Source: Alcanivorax sp. (GTDB lineage Bacteria > Pseudomonadota > Gammaproteobacteria > Pseudomonadales > Alcanivoracaceae). From it: 64,000 nucleotides of DNA. The notes beneath the pieces were generated by a model. The model was not told the origin of the DNA. It was given only the letters and a program-made list of their open reading frames with translations, and made no database searches. Below are positions 18,420 to 29,100 of this stretch, piece after piece. Numbering within the stretch: the first letter of the stretch is position 1; each line of letters opens with the position of its first letter. The stretch covers positions 2,480,001-2,544,000 of the forward strand of contig NZ_CP051240.1 of assembly GCF_017794965.1 (NCBI RefSeq). The letters are read 5' to 3'. Made by a program: the position numbers and the translations under genes.

Positions 18420-18839
18420 TCAGGGAAGGCGGTACAGCACCTTCAGACCACTGGACACCTGATCACCTGGCAGGTAACCAATCAGCTCAGGATTGCTTTC
18501 CAGCATCACCTGCATGGCACGATTACCCGACACCATACGCGGCGGTGCACCACGGCCTGTGAAGATCATCCGCGCCCAGTAACTCTTCATCTGGGCCGGG
18601 GTCTTGCCCACGGCTTCCTGATAAAACTCCTTGCGGGCACGATTATCTTCCGGCAAATCCAGCGCCTTCACACTGGTACCGTTGATACGACCAGAACCTT
18701 CCAGATACAACTGTCGCAGCTGACTTTCACTGAGACTGGAAATGGGAGAATCCTTTCCAACTACGACCACGACCTCTGCCATCACCTGCAACGGCAGGCA
18801 AATGATAAGGGCGGCCAGACACTGTTTGAATAATTTCAT
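18420..18839 (-). CDS. Small PstS-like periplasmic substrate-binding-domain protein (paralogue)
   Basis: A 139-residue secreted protein with a signal peptide ending near LQVMA. It has the same single-lobe PBP pattern as 16531-16947: VVVVVGKDSPISSLS, LRQLYLEGSG, KSYWARMIFTGRGAPPR and IGYLPGDQV. Two ATGs are adjacent; the second (18839) is chosen because it lies 5 bases after AGGAGG while the first lies only 2 bases after. It starts 12 bases after the upstream porin-like gene ends, so the two are one operon. A terminator follows the stop. Confidence 0.85.
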   Translation of the reverse strand: MKLFKQCLAALIICLPLQVMAEVVVVVGKDSPISSLSESQLRQLYLEGSGRINGTSVKALDLPEDNRARKEFYQEAVGKTPAQMKSYWARMIFTGRGAPPRMVSGNRAMQVMLESNPELIGYLPGDQVSSGLKVLYRLP

Positions 18840-18851
18840 CATGGCCTCCTC

Positions 18852-20165
18852 TTAAAATACGGCATCGACAGCGATGCGATAGACAGTGGGATGATCGTCT
18901 TCAAGCGGTAATGCACTTCGACTGGAAGTGAACATACCGTTCAGGTTGCTTTGAGTACGCTCATATTTATCGTTGCTCAAGTCGTAAAACCGTTGGGCTT
19001 CGACTTTCAGATCGATACCGGATGCCAGCTCGTAGCGCACGCCCCAAGTCCAGCTCTTGCTGCGGATCATATTACTTCGCGCAAGCTCATCATCCACCGG
19101 TGTCGCATTATTGAGCACCTGGGAAATATCACTGGAATTCGTGGCGCCCCATGTCACATGCGGCATCCACTTGCCAAAGCGATACCCTGTACTCACATAG
19201 CCACCCCAGCGGTAGGGGAACCAGGCTTTCGGGTCCAGATCAGAGCGCTCCGCCATCAGCATGAACTTGCCATTGTCGTAGGTAAAACCAACACTGGTGC
19301 CGGAGATACTGGCATCATCAATGGAGGCTGATGCAAAGCTGAGGCCTGGGGGCAGAGGAACAACAGCATCCATGCCTGAAAGGTCTGCCGTCAGCTTGGC
19401 GTGGCTATAGCTGAGATAGGTACTCAGATCGCCCCAGCGGGAACGCAGGTTGATACCGCCATAATCCCGACCTTGATAAATCACCGTCACAGGCAACGTA
19501 TTATCCGGCACATCCAGACTACCGTAGAAAGCACTCAGTTCGTGGGACAGGGAGCCGGTATTGAAACTCCAGGTCAGATCCATGCCATCCATGGTATCGA
19601 ACGGCACAATGTCGTAGACCTCACTGGGCAACGCAGCCCAATGGTAGGCATAGCCCACATTGTAGTACTGGGAATGCATGGAGTTGGGCAGCATCAAGCG
19701 CCCGCCCCGCCATTTCAGCGACGGCAATAATTCATAATCCACGTAGGCCCACTGAACTTCCGCATCATAGTTATCCCGACCCCGTGCCAGCATCTGCACC
19801 ACCACGGAGGTCTTGTCGTTGACCTCCGCATTGAACTGGATACCCGCACGGGACAGCTCGCGATGGGAAACTTCATCGGTGACTCGTTCAAGGTATGTAA
19901 AGCGCTCTCCCTCATCCGGATTCGCACCTGGAGACAGCGCACCCTGCTTCTGATGCACATCATGACGAGTGAGGCCATAGGTAATAAAACCGTTGATGGT
20001 GACGCGGTCGGTCCAGTCCGAAGCTGAAGGCGTGTATTCCTGCCCCTGGGACTCCAGCCGGGACAACCGCTGCTCCAGTGCTTCCAGCGAGGCCGCATCG
20101 CTGGCATGCACGGCCCCCGATGCTGCCAGAGCCAGAGCTCCAAGCAACTTCAATCGTGATTCCAT
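18852..20165 (-). CDS. Porin-like outer-membrane beta-barrel with N-terminal coiled coil (copy 1)
   Basis: A 437-residue outer-membrane barrel protein. The signal peptide ends near SGAVHA; the coiled coil DAASLEALEQRLSRLESQ follows, then about 400 residues of beta strands, and the C-terminus is YRIAVDAVF. It is clearly homologous along its whole length to 16958-18235, and its larger size comes from small loop insertions (for example around PLPPGLSFASA). The start at 20165 has CAGGGGA upstream. It heads a two-gene unit with the small PstS-like gene. The solute is unknown; pairing with a periplasmic binding-lobe protein suggests joint uptake, which is inference. Confidence 0.85.
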   Translation of the reverse strand: MESRLKLLGALALAASGAVHASDAASLEALEQRLSRLESQGQEYTPSASDWTDRVTINGFITYGLTRHDVHQKQGALSPGANPDEGERFTYLERVTDEVSHRELSRAGIQFNAEVNDKTSVVVQMLARGRDNYDAEVQWAYVDYELLPSLKWRGGRLMLPNSMHSQYYNVGYAYHWAALPSEVYDIVPFDTMDGMDLTWSFNTGSLSHELSAFYGSLDVPDNTLPVTVIYQGRDYGGINLRSRWGDLSTYLSYSHAKLTADLSGMDAVVPLPPGLSFASASIDDASISGTSVGFTYDNGKFMLMAERSDLDPKAWFPYRWGGYVSTGYRFGKWMPHVTWGATNSSDISQVLNNATPVDDELARSNMIRSKSWTWGVRYELASGIDLKVEAQRFYDLSNDKYERTQSNLNGMFTSSRSALPLEDDHPTVYRIAVDAVF

Positions 20166-20338
20166 GATTTCCCCTGTATTTTTGTTATCCAACCACGGCA
20201 CCTGTTTTTATTGTTGATGCCGTTCCCCTCATTAAACCCTTTGTTCTGATGACCGAACAGTCACACAGGGTGCGCCAGTCCACAAAACCGATAAACGCCG
20301 CCCCCTGAGTGACGGAATGATGACAGACGGCTACCCCC

Positions 20339-21268
20339 CTACAACGCCTCACGGACCTCAAACCCATCCGCAGGAAAATACACATGCACAACCGCATCTC
20401 CTGCGTTGGCCAGCGCCACAACGATATGGTTATCGTCGCGGTAAACCAGCGTGCCAGTGGAAGGCACCTGACCATAATCCGTGGGCGTAACCTGAACGGT
20501 TTTACCCAGCAAAGCGTCTTGCGTGGCTGCCTCAGGCAACGGACGCGGACGGGTTTTGCGGGCAGCTTCCAGCGCCCCCTCCTGACTTAATGGCGTACTG
20601 GCACCCTGCCCGAACGCCTTGATGCGATCCATCCACGCCAGAACCGACGGAAAGGGCTGCAGCATCGTTGATTCCGCCACTTCACGCAGAAACCACAGTG
20701 CATGGTAAGCACTGAAATCCGCAATACAGGGCTTGTCCCCAAACAACCAGGGCTGCGCCTGCAGACGCGTTTCCATATCGGCAAGATGTTCACGGGTCCT
20801 GGCCCGGGCTTCCTTCAGACTGATCCTCGGTACGGTGGAGGTGCGACCAATCTGAATCCGGTCCTTGAAGAATCGCAGCAGCTGGCCGAAAGACAGGGCG
20901 CGGAACAATTTGATATTCACCCGCAATCCCACCGACGACATCATCACTGCCATGAACAGAGCCAGATCGGTTTCGGCCACAAATGCCCGCACCTCTTCAT
21001 CCACCCCTTCCAGCGCCAATTCCGGCTTGCCGGAAAGGCGAGCGATTTCCCGGGTAATGGTGCGCGTATCGCAGAAAACATCGGCGCCGATCTGGGCAAC
21101 CGGGATCTTGCGATACCCACCCGCCAGAGGCGCCAGCATGGGCCGCGGCGGCATCTCGTCGGTGGTCACTGACTGCCAGGACAAACCGGCATAGCCGAGC
21201 ATGGCGCGCACTTTCTCGGAGAAGGGCGACAAGGCGTAGTGGTGGAGGATCATTGCAGATTCAGGCAT
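20339..21268 (-). CDS. Glutathione S-transferase family protein
   Basis: A 309-residue protein with an N-terminal thioredoxin-like GST domain (MILHHYALSPFSEKVRAMLG, then KIPVAQIGADVFCDTRTITREIARL), followed by a helical GST C-domain (about residues 85-220). An extra C-terminal part of about 80 residues (VTPTDYGQVPSTGTLVYRDD onward) is longer than in usual GSTs of about 210 residues. Starts at 21280 (GTG), 21268 and 21253 are possible; 21268 follows GAGAG at suitable spacing, but this is a soft choice. It is divergent from the ABC1 kinase gene. Substrate unknown. Confidence 0.85.
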   Translation of the reverse strand: MPESAMILHHYALSPFSEKVRAMLGYAGLSWQSVTTDEMPPRPMLAPLAGGYRKIPVAQIGADVFCDTRTITREIARLSGKPELALEGVDEEVRAFVAETDLALFMAVMMSSVGLRVNIKLFRALSFGQLLRFFKDRIQIGRTSTVPRISLKEARARTREHLADMETRLQAQPWLFGDKPCIADFSAYHALWFLREVAESTMLQPFPSVLAWMDRIKAFGQGASTPLSQEGALEAARKTRPRPLPEAATQDALLGKTVQVTPTDYGQVPSTGTLVYRDDNHIVVALANAGDAVVHVYFPADGFEVREAL

Positions 21269-21589
21269 AACGGCTCTCACTCCATGGCAGACTTCAGCCT
21301 GCGTTCAGCCCCCGATGCCGTCAATGTCACAAAACACTCGGAAATGATCCTTTTGTACATATCAGACCGTTTTCTGATCAATACTCAGGTCTTATCGGTG
21401 TTCACATTCCCAACCAGGGAAAGAGGGAGATCGCGCTGCACAAGCATTGCAGCAGGGGCAGGGATAGTCCGGAAACAACATGGGCAACACATCTCTTCCA
21501 GATGTGTACATGTGTACATTTTTATATTGCACATCGGCCCCGGTCAGGCTAAATTGTGAACACTCATTCACTAGCAGGGGTGCGTGGCC

Positions 21590-23185
21590 ATGTCTGATCA
21601 CGACTCAAAACCGACTCAGGATCCCGGTGCTGCCTGGCAGCCACTGACCGATTTTGCCGGCCAACGCCAGCAGGACAGCGGCCTCAAGGCCTGGCTGGCT
21701 GTCATCAATGGCTGCATCAAGGCGATCGAAACAGCCGCCTGGCAAGGCCGCGGGCTGGCAGATCAGGCATTTCGTGCCTGCCAGGCCATTGGCCGGGGCG
21801 CCAATGCCGTGAACGAGGAAATGCAACAGCTCGCAGAGGAAGCCCGGCGCTGGCCTGCCCGCCTCAAGCGCCTCAGCATCACCGGCTGGATGCTCACAAA
21901 GATTCTCACCAGTTACCGCCTCTGGAATACCCGTTCGGCCTTCCTGCCTGCCAGCATGCGTGAAAAAGCCCTGATGACATTGCATGAACGCAATGCCCAG
22001 CGATTTCTGGACACCTCCCAGAAACAGGGAGGGGCGTTCCTCAAGATAGGGCAACTGCTCTCCAGCCGACCCGATCTGTTGCCACAGCCCTGGGTGGATG
22101 CGCTGGCAGTGCTACAGGATCAGGTCTCGCCTATCTCCTTTGAAGATGTCCGTACCGTCATCGAGGGGGACTTTGACCAGCCTCTGGAGCAGCTGTTTGC
22201 CGAGTTCGACCCCGCACCACTGGCCGCCGCCAGTATCGGCCAGGTACACCGGGCCCGACTGAAAGATGGGACGGAAGTGGCCGTCAAGGTGCAACGACCA
22301 GGACTGGACGAGCTGGTAGAACTGGACATGGCCATACTCAAGGTCTTCGTGGATGCGGTGAAAAGTTCCCTGCCCCCCATGGATACCGACACCATCGTGC
22401 GCGAGATCCAGCGCACCGTGCGTGAGGAGCTGGACTATGAACGCGAGGCCCGCATTCTCGACAGCATCGGCAACCAGCTGAAGACGATTGAAGGTGTGAC
22501 CACACCTGCGCTGGTGCCCGCCCTGAGCACCCGCCATGTGTTGACCACCGAATTCGTGAAAGGCCGCAAGTTGACCCTGGTGCTGGATGAGCTGGCCCGG
22601 GACAACCCTGCAGCGCTCAATCTGACCCTGCACCGTCTGTTGGATGCCTGGTTCAGTCAGGTGCTGCATGGTGGCCATTTCCATGCGGATCCGCACCCCG
22701 GCAATATCATGGTGTCCGATCAGGGCGAGCTGGTATTGCTGGATTTTGGTTGCAGTCAGGCCATCAGCCGTGAAGCCCGACATGGTTATTTCCGTGTACT
22801 GCAGGCCTGCGTGGTGAACGAGCCGGCAGTCATCGCCGAGACACTAAATACGCTGGGTTTTCGTACCCGCAGTGGCCAGCCGGATACCCTGCTGGCCTTC
22901 GTGTCTGCCATCCTGGACCAGGTCCGCGACGCCATCATCAACCCGGAACAGCAGGACGGCTGGCCCTCCTCCGAAGACATCATGCAACAGCTTGCCGACC
23001 TTCTCGGCCAGCTGGAGCATGACCCGGTGGAGAGCATGCCCGATGACTTCATCATGCTGGCAAGGGTGTTCGGTACGCTGGGAGGCCTGTTCCTGCACTA
23101 CCAGCCGGACATCGATATCGCCGGCCTGATGCTGGGTTACCTGACCAAGCCCATTGATAGTCATCCGCAGCAGGCAGCAGCGTAA
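21590..23185 (+). CDS. ABC1/UbiB family atypical kinase
   Basis: A 531-residue protein of the ABC1 (AarF/UbiB) atypical kinase family, linked to isoprenoid quinone lipid handling. It shows the diagnostic KxGQ run FLKIGQLLSSRPDLLP, the Ala-rich loop AAASIGQVHRARL, the Lys strand EVAVKVQRPG, the catalytic region HADPHPGNIM and the metal motif LLDFGCSQ. The N-terminal 100 residues are variable. It lacks the two C-terminal transmembrane helices of E. coli UbiB, so it is a relative rather than UbiB itself. ATG at 21590 is chosen over GTG at 21584 because AGGGG has 9-base versus 3-base spacing. A strong terminator follows. Confidence 0.9.
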   Translation: MSDHDSKPTQDPGAAWQPLTDFAGQRQQDSGLKAWLAVINGCIKAIETAAWQGRGLADQAFRACQAIGRGANAVNEEMQQLAEEARRWPARLKRLSITGWMLTKILTSYRLWNTRSAFLPASMREKALMTLHERNAQRFLDTSQKQGGAFLKIGQLLSSRPDLLPQPWVDALAVLQDQVSPISFEDVRTVIEGDFDQPLEQLFAEFDPAPLAAASIGQVHRARLKDGTEVAVKVQRPGLDELVELDMAILKVFVDAVKSSLPPMDTDTIVREIQRTVREELDYEREARILDSIGNQLKTIEGVTTPALVPALSTRHVLTTEFVKGRKLTLVLDELARDNPAALNLTLHRLLDAWFSQVLHGGHFHADPHPGNIMVSDQGELVLLDFGCSQAISREARHGYFRVLQACVVNEPAVIAETLNTLGFRTRSGQPDTLLAFVSAILDQVRDAIINPEQQDGWPSSEDIMQQLADLLGQLEHDPVESMPDDFIMLARVFGTLGGLFLHYQPDIDIAGLMLGYLTKPIDSHPQQAAA

Positions 23186-23191
23186 GATGCC

Positions 23192-23238
23192 TGATGCAAA
23201 AAGGCCCGCCCGGGAACCGGGCGGGCCTTTTTGCATCA
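23192..23238. terminator. Bidirectional-looking terminator after the ABC1 kinase
   Basis: A perfect 22-bp stem (23192-23213 with 23217-23238) has a GAA loop and A5/T5 tracts inside the stem on both sides. Confidence 0.92.
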
Positions 23239-23259
23239 ATACAACACTGGCTATACCCC

Positions 23260-23460
23260 GCTGTAGGAGCGGTCGTTCGACCGCGATCCGAGCCTGGGCG
23301 AGGTACGGATTCCAGAAGCGCGACTCGAAGATCAAAACCCAAACCTCTCTCAATGCTTCTGGCTATGCCTTTCGAAACTCGCTTCTCGTAACTCGAAACT
23401 GATTACCTCGCCAAGGCTCGGATCGCCTGCGGGCAGGCTCCTACAGCGCCCCCCCCTCCC
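23260..23460. repeat. REP and GAGTTGC-type repeat region
   Basis: REP halves TGTAGGAGCGGTCGTTCG (about 23263) and GCGGGCAGGCTCCTACAG (to about 23444) face each other. Between them are CGAAACTCGCTTCTCG-type heptads (about 23370-23400) and the GGATTCCAGAAGCG phrase seen in other copies. No gene is seen up to 23646. Confidence 0.7.
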
Positions 23461-23646
23461 TCCCAACATTGGCCCCCTTTCTCTCCCCGCTACAAACCCG
23501 TAAACAAAGCGTCAAGAACCCTCACAAATCTGCAACAGCCCCCTTATCCCAAAAAAAGGTACAAACGTACCAATAACAATACAGCCGCAGCCCATAACGC
23601 CAACCACAAACCATAACTGCGGATAATCATCACCAAGGGGTTAGTC

Positions 23647-26112
23647 ATGTTGATCAAACGGACACTGCCAGTCGTGGCAGTCACTGCGGTTGCTACTTTC
23701 CTGTCAGCCTGTGGCGGCGGGGGCAGCAGCGCCACACCGGCGCCCGCCGGCACTCCGCCAACCGCCCAGCAACCAACGGCACCACAACCGCCACCCGCCA
23801 CGCCCAACCAGCCACCGGAAGAGCCGCAACCCCTGACCCGCTACACCGTCGCCAATGGCTGCTACACCCTCGCCAGCGAGGGCCGCTTTGTCGCCGCCGC
23901 GGACAATGGCTACCAACTGACCGCCAATGCAGCAGACGCCCGCGCCTTTTATCTGAAGCCCACCGACCTGGGCCGTTACCTGTTGGTCTCGGCGTATCAA
24001 CGGGATCCCGGCGCCTACGGCACGATAGAACTGCTCGGGATCAGTGATCCCGCCGGCGAGTTTCTCGATGAGGGCGGCAACTTCATCGGTGAAGTCAGCT
24101 ATCTGGTGGCCGGCCTTGGCGATACTCTCAATCTGGTCCTTGACCCTGTCGCGCCCCTGGGAGGCCTGCTGCGCGAGTTGGGCGAAAGCCTTGAGGGACT
24201 GGGCGGCAACCTGGGCGACATCAATGTCCAGCCCACACTGGGCAAGGTAGACAAGGCCAGCGATCTTGCCGTGTGGAACCTCAATCCCAGCGAAGGTGAG
24301 CATTTCACCCTTGCCTCCCAGGTTACCGGTCTGTTGCTGACCGCCGGCGAGGACAGCCTCACGCTTACCTCCCCCGGCCTGGAAGACGACAATACCCGCT
24401 TTACGCTTGCCCCTGCAGAGCAGTGTGCCAGCTATCCCGAGGCCATGGTCAGTGCCGAGGTGGCCGAACCGGGACCGGCCATCTACCTGAAGGACGTGGA
24501 CCGCTTCCGCGACGTACCTGGCCTGGATAACGATGATCTGTTTGGCTATGTGGATGCCCACAGCCATATTTCCGCCTATGAGTTCATCGGCGGGCGCGTC
24601 AACTACGGCGACCCCTTCCACAAGTTCGGTGTGGACCATGCACTGCATGACTGTGCCGAAAATCATGGCCCGGAAGGGCTCACCGGCGTGGTTGAGCAAG
24701 TCACCAGCACACCGGGGCCCCATGCCACACGAGGCTGGCCGGACTTCCCCTACTGGCCTCGCAGCAACTCCCTGCAACATCACCAGAGCTACTACAAATG
24801 GATCGAACGGGCACATCTGTCCGGTCTGAAAGTGCTGGTGAATCATCTGGTACACAACGAAATCCTGTGTCAGATCAATCCGCAGAAACAGAATGACTGC
24901 GACACCATGGCCGCCATCGAAATGCAGGCGGAACAGATGCATCGCATGCAGGACTACATTGACGCCCAGCACGGAGGCCCTGGCGAGGGCTGGTTGAGCA
25001 TCGTTACCGACCCGACCCAGGCTCGCGACGTGATACGCGACGGCAAGATGGCCGTGGTGCTCGGGGTAGAAGCATCCAAGGCCCTGAACTGTGGTGAATT
25101 CCTGGATGTGGCGGAATGCACCCGGGAAGAAATCATCGAACGGCTGGACCGACTCTACGCCCTGGGTGTGCGCAATCTATTCCCGGTACACAAGTTCGAC
25201 AATGCGTTTGGCGGGCACCTGCCGGATCTCTCCGACGGCATTGGCATTGGTGCCGTGCTTTACGGCGGCAACTTGCTGGAGACCGGCCACACCATCGAAT
25301 TTGAAGAATGCCCCGACCATGATCACGGCGATACTCGTGGGCCACTGGCGGACAACCTCCAGCCCTTCGGCATCCTGGATCAGCTGCTGTTCCAGATCGA
25401 CTATGTGGGTGAGCGTTTCCCGGCCACACCCGAAGAACTGGCCGAGTACGATCCCCGTCGTGGCACCGACCACCTGTGTAACACCCGAGGCCTCACCGAC
25501 CTGGGTTTCTTCCTGATCGAAGAGCTGACCAAGCGCGGCATGATGATCGAAACCGACCACATCAGTCGCAAGGCGGCCAACCAGATCCTCGAACTTACCG
25601 GCGCACAGGGCTATCCCGTGATCAACAGCCATGGCGGCTGGGGGGGGACCGAGGCGCTGCGCGACCGCGTGGCGGCACAGGGCGGCATTTCCGCCTCCTT
25701 TGGCAGTGTGCGTGGAGACTGGGTGGATCAGCTTACCCGGGACGGCAACCGCCCCCGCCCTGACGAATTCAAGGTGGGACCGTTTGGCGGCGCCCCCTTC
25801 GCTTCAGACGTCAATGGCATTGCCAATCTGGCCGGCAACCCCGGCACCCCGGATCAGGAAGCCTCGCTCTACCCGTTCACCTCTGTGGATGGCCGGGTGG
25901 TGTTCGACAAGCAACTCACTGGTGATCACGCGTTCAGTCTTTACGAAGGCCGCGGGGTTGCCCACTACGGTCTCTACCCGGACCAGATAGCCGACATGAT
26001 CGCCAACAGCGATCGTCCGGAGGAGCAGGTGAACGATGCTGTAAACCAGCTCTTCACCTCGGCGGAAGCGTACATACGAATGTGGGAACGACTGGAGCAG
26101 GCAGTCCGTTAA
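23647..26112 (+). CDS. Large lipoprotein with amidohydrolase / membrane dipeptidase-like domain
   Basis: An 821-residue lipoprotein with the lipobox LSAC (Cys22), followed by a Gly run and a Pro/Ala/Gln-rich linker to about residue 60. Residues 60-270 form an unassigned domain with a Gly/Leu-rich central part. From about residue 300 comes a TIM-barrel hydrolase-like region with possible metal ligands: YVDAHSHISAYE, VNHLVHNE, LGVEASKALNCGE, RNLFPVHKFDNAFGG, MIETDHISRKAAN and VINSHGGWGG. This fits the membrane dipeptidase (M19)/amidohydrolase superfamily, though the usual HxD start is HSH here. ATG 23647 has AAGGGG upstream. The next lipoprotein gene begins 37 bases after the stop, probably co-transcribed. 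Substrate unknown. Confidence 0.8.
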   Translation: MLIKRTLPVVAVTAVATFLSACGGGGSSATPAPAGTPPTAQQPTAPQPPPATPNQPPEEPQPLTRYTVANGCYTLASEGRFVAAADNGYQLTANAADARAFYLKPTDLGRYLLVSAYQRDPGAYGTIELLGISDPAGEFLDEGGNFIGEVSYLVAGLGDTLNLVLDPVAPLGGLLRELGESLEGLGGNLGDINVQPTLGKVDKASDLAVWNLNPSEGEHFTLASQVTGLLLTAGEDSLTLTSPGLEDDNTRFTLAPAEQCASYPEAMVSAEVAEPGPAIYLKDVDRFRDVPGLDNDDLFGYVDAHSHISAYEFIGGRVNYGDPFHKFGVDHALHDCAENHGPEGLTGVVEQVTSTPGPHATRGWPDFPYWPRSNSLQHHQSYYKWIERAHLSGLKVLVNHLVHNEILCQINPQKQNDCDTMAAIEMQAEQMHRMQDYIDAQHGGPGEGWLSIVTDPTQARDVIRDGKMAVVLGVEASKALNCGEFLDVAECTREEIIERLDRLYALGVRNLFPVHKFDNAFGGHLPDLSDGIGIGAVLYGGNLLETGHTIEFEECPDHDHGDTRGPLADNLQPFGILDQLLFQIDYVGERFPATPEELAEYDPRRGTDHLCNTRGLTDLGFFLIEELTKRGMMIETDHISRKAANQILELTGAQGYPVINSHGGWGGTEALRDRVAAQGGISASFGSVRGDWVDQLTRDGNRPRPDEFKVGPFGGAPFASDVNGIANLAGNPGTPDQEASLYPFTSVDGRVVFDKQLTGDHAFSLYEGRGVAHYGLYPDQIADMIANSDRPEEQVNDAVNQLFTSAEAYIRMWERLEQAVR

Positions 26113-26149
26113 CGGCCTGCTGCTGATTTCTCAACGAGGGGAAAGGATC

Positions 26150-29100
26150 ATGAAAACCGAGCTTTGGCACTGGCTGGCAATGACCATGCTGGCCAGCACA
26201 CTGACACTGGCGGGCTGCGGGGGAAGCGACAGCAGCAGCCCCACACCCGCTAATACACCCACCGCCAACAGTGGCGATGACAGCGATGACAACGGGGGCG
26301 AAGACCCCGGCGACGGCGGCGACAACCCGGGAGACGATGGTGGCGATGGTGGCGATGACGGTGGCGATACCCCGCCAGACACTGTCGGTCGCACCTTTAT
26401 CATCAGCCCCGGGGACAATGCCACCGAAGACATGGTCAATGCCATGGTGCAACTTCGTCCCAAGGACACACTGCAGTTCGAGTGCGGTTATTTCGAACTG
26501 GATCAGGGGCTGCTGATTCAGGCCACCGAAGATGTGCTGATCAAAGGCTGCGGCAAGGACGAAACCATTCTCTCCTTCAAGAACAGTGTCAATGTGACCG
26601 GCCTGGAAGCCCTGAACATCCGTGGCATCACCGTGGAAGACCTGACCATTCTGGATTCCCCCGGTGACGCCTTCAAACTGAAGAGCGTGAAATGGGGCAC
26701 ACTGCGTAATGTTCGCGCCATGTGGTCCGGCGGCGGCGAGCCCGTCACGGAAGACAACTACGCGGAACGCATTCATGTTGAATGTACCGCCCCGCCCTTC
26801 AATGAAGGGGACACCAGCCCCGATTATACGCCCAGCTCGGCCAGTGGCCGCTACGGGATCTACCCGGTGGAATCGGAAAACATCCTTGTGGAGGGTAGTG
26901 AGTCCATTGGCGCCAGTGACGCAGGCATCTACGTGGGCCAGACCAACACCGCCATTATCCGTGACAGCCGCGCGGTCTATAACGTGATGGGCTTTGAGAT
27001 CGAGAATGTCCAAGGCGGCGAATACGACAACAATATTGCCGAATGCAACACCGGCGCCTTCCTGATCTATGATCTTGAAAACATCACCCGTTACGGCGAC
27101 ACCTCCGTGATGATCAACAATGTGGCGCGCAACAATAATACCTACAACTTTGCCCACAGCGGTCTGGTGTCTGCGGTACCCCGCGGTACCGGCTTTATCA
27201 CGCTGGGCTATGACAATATTGAAGTACTGAACAACACCTTTGAAGATCACAGTACGGCCGCCGTGATTTATGCCAGCTATGAGCTTATTGATGGCAAAGG
27301 AAAAACCGCGGACCGCAAACTGGACCCTTATACCGAAGGACTGCACATTCACCACAATGTGATGAAAAACTCCGGTTATGACCTGCCACCACCGGACCTG
27401 GAAAAAGTAGCCAACGGAGAAGTGGAAAGCGTATTGCCTTTCCTCATCGGTCTGAAAAACCTGCCCACCCTCAACGATCCGACCCAGTTGCTCGGCAGCC
27501 TGACCAACATCCTCAACCAGGGCAAAGGGGCTCACATCGTGTGGGATGGGCTGCGGGATGAACTGGACGAAGATTGTCCTTACCCGGTGGACAGCAATGG
27601 TGACCCTGTCCCCATGTGGGAAAGCGGAAAACCGGTGCATACCAATGAGCACCCGAATCCCGCCTGCCACTACAATGCCTACAAATTTGACGACAATGGC
27701 GAGCGCAAACTACCCGAGTGGGGTTCCTGCATTCACAGCAATGACCTGTCCGAGGACAGCGCCCCCTACCTGAATTTCCATGGCACGGACGGTCTTGAGC
27801 TGGTACTTGCCCTTGCCGAACAGGATCTCTCCATTCTTTCTCCCTCCGGCCTCATGGAGGTGCTGGAAGGATTGCTCAACATGCCTTCAGACACCAGGCT
27901 TTCCGATCATGACTGCGAAGCGCGCTTCGGCAAGCTGTTGGCGCCACTGCCACGTGTAGAGATACCCCCGTTCGAGCCCAGCGGTGAATTCGACCCTGCC
28001 CCGTCAGACGAAGTGGTCGATTTCTACTGCAACGCCGATGTTGCCGATGGCGAGATCAATCGCGAAGCCCTGAATTACAACTGCCCGACGCTGGATCAGT
28101 ACAACCTGTTTGCCGATCCGGAAGATCCGCGCAGCATGCCCAACGAAAGTGGCCAGCCTTTCGTACTGAACACCAAGCTGTTCTCGGACTACTCCACCAA
28201 GTACCGAGTGGTGTTTGTACCACCGGGTGAGCAGGCGGTGTACCGTGACGGGCAGGACGGCAATAACGTCAACGGTTCCATTTTCTTCCCGGAAGGGACC
28301 GTCATCGCCAAGACCTTTGCCTTCACCGATGAAAGTAACGGCACGGAAGTGCCGGTGGAAACCCGCTTGCTGATCAAGCGCAAGAACAGCCAGGGAAGCG
28401 CGGTATGGACAGGGCTGCCTTATATCTGGGAAGAACAGGACGGCAAACGGGTGGCACGCCTTGCCATGAATGGCGGCACCGCGTCGGTGGCCTGGCATTA
28501 CCGCGATGCGGATTCCAACACCCTGCTGAGTGGCAGCACCGACAGCTACAGCGTGCCCAACTCCAATCAGTGCATTACCTGCCACGCGAACGATGACCAG
28601 CCTGCCGGTAGCGCCCCCATCGGCCCCAAGCCCCGCAATTTGAACCGTGCCTACAAGCCGGAATCCGCGTTTATGGGGACCCGTGGTCAGGGCGGCTTCC
28701 CGCAAGTGAACCAGCTCAAGCAGTGGCAGGATATCGGTATCCTTACCGGGGTGCCGTCACTGACCATCAGCAATGGGGTGGCAACCAACATTGAACACCT
28801 GCCGCGCTGGAATGTGCCCGGTGACAGCGGAGAAACCGCCAACTCCGCTGCAGACATTGAAAGCCGGGTGCGCGCTTACCTGGAGGTCAACTGCCAGCAT
28901 TGTCACAACGACAAGGGCGCGGCATCCAACACCGGCTATTATCTGGATCACTTCGGCGATGTGGACGCCAGCTACGGGGTCTGCAAGAAGCCCACCGCCA
29001 CCGGTGGCGGCTCCTGCGGACGGCAACACGTAGTGGTACCGGGCAGTTCAGGCAGTTCCATCGTTTCCTGTCGTGTGGCGGCAGAAAATGATCCGCAAAA

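Noticed and set aside
26054..27670. Long minus-strand open frame (538 codons) opposite the beta-helix lipoprotein
   Set aside because: The plus-strand protein has a lipobox and beta-helix pattern; the antisense frame has no supported start or motifs.
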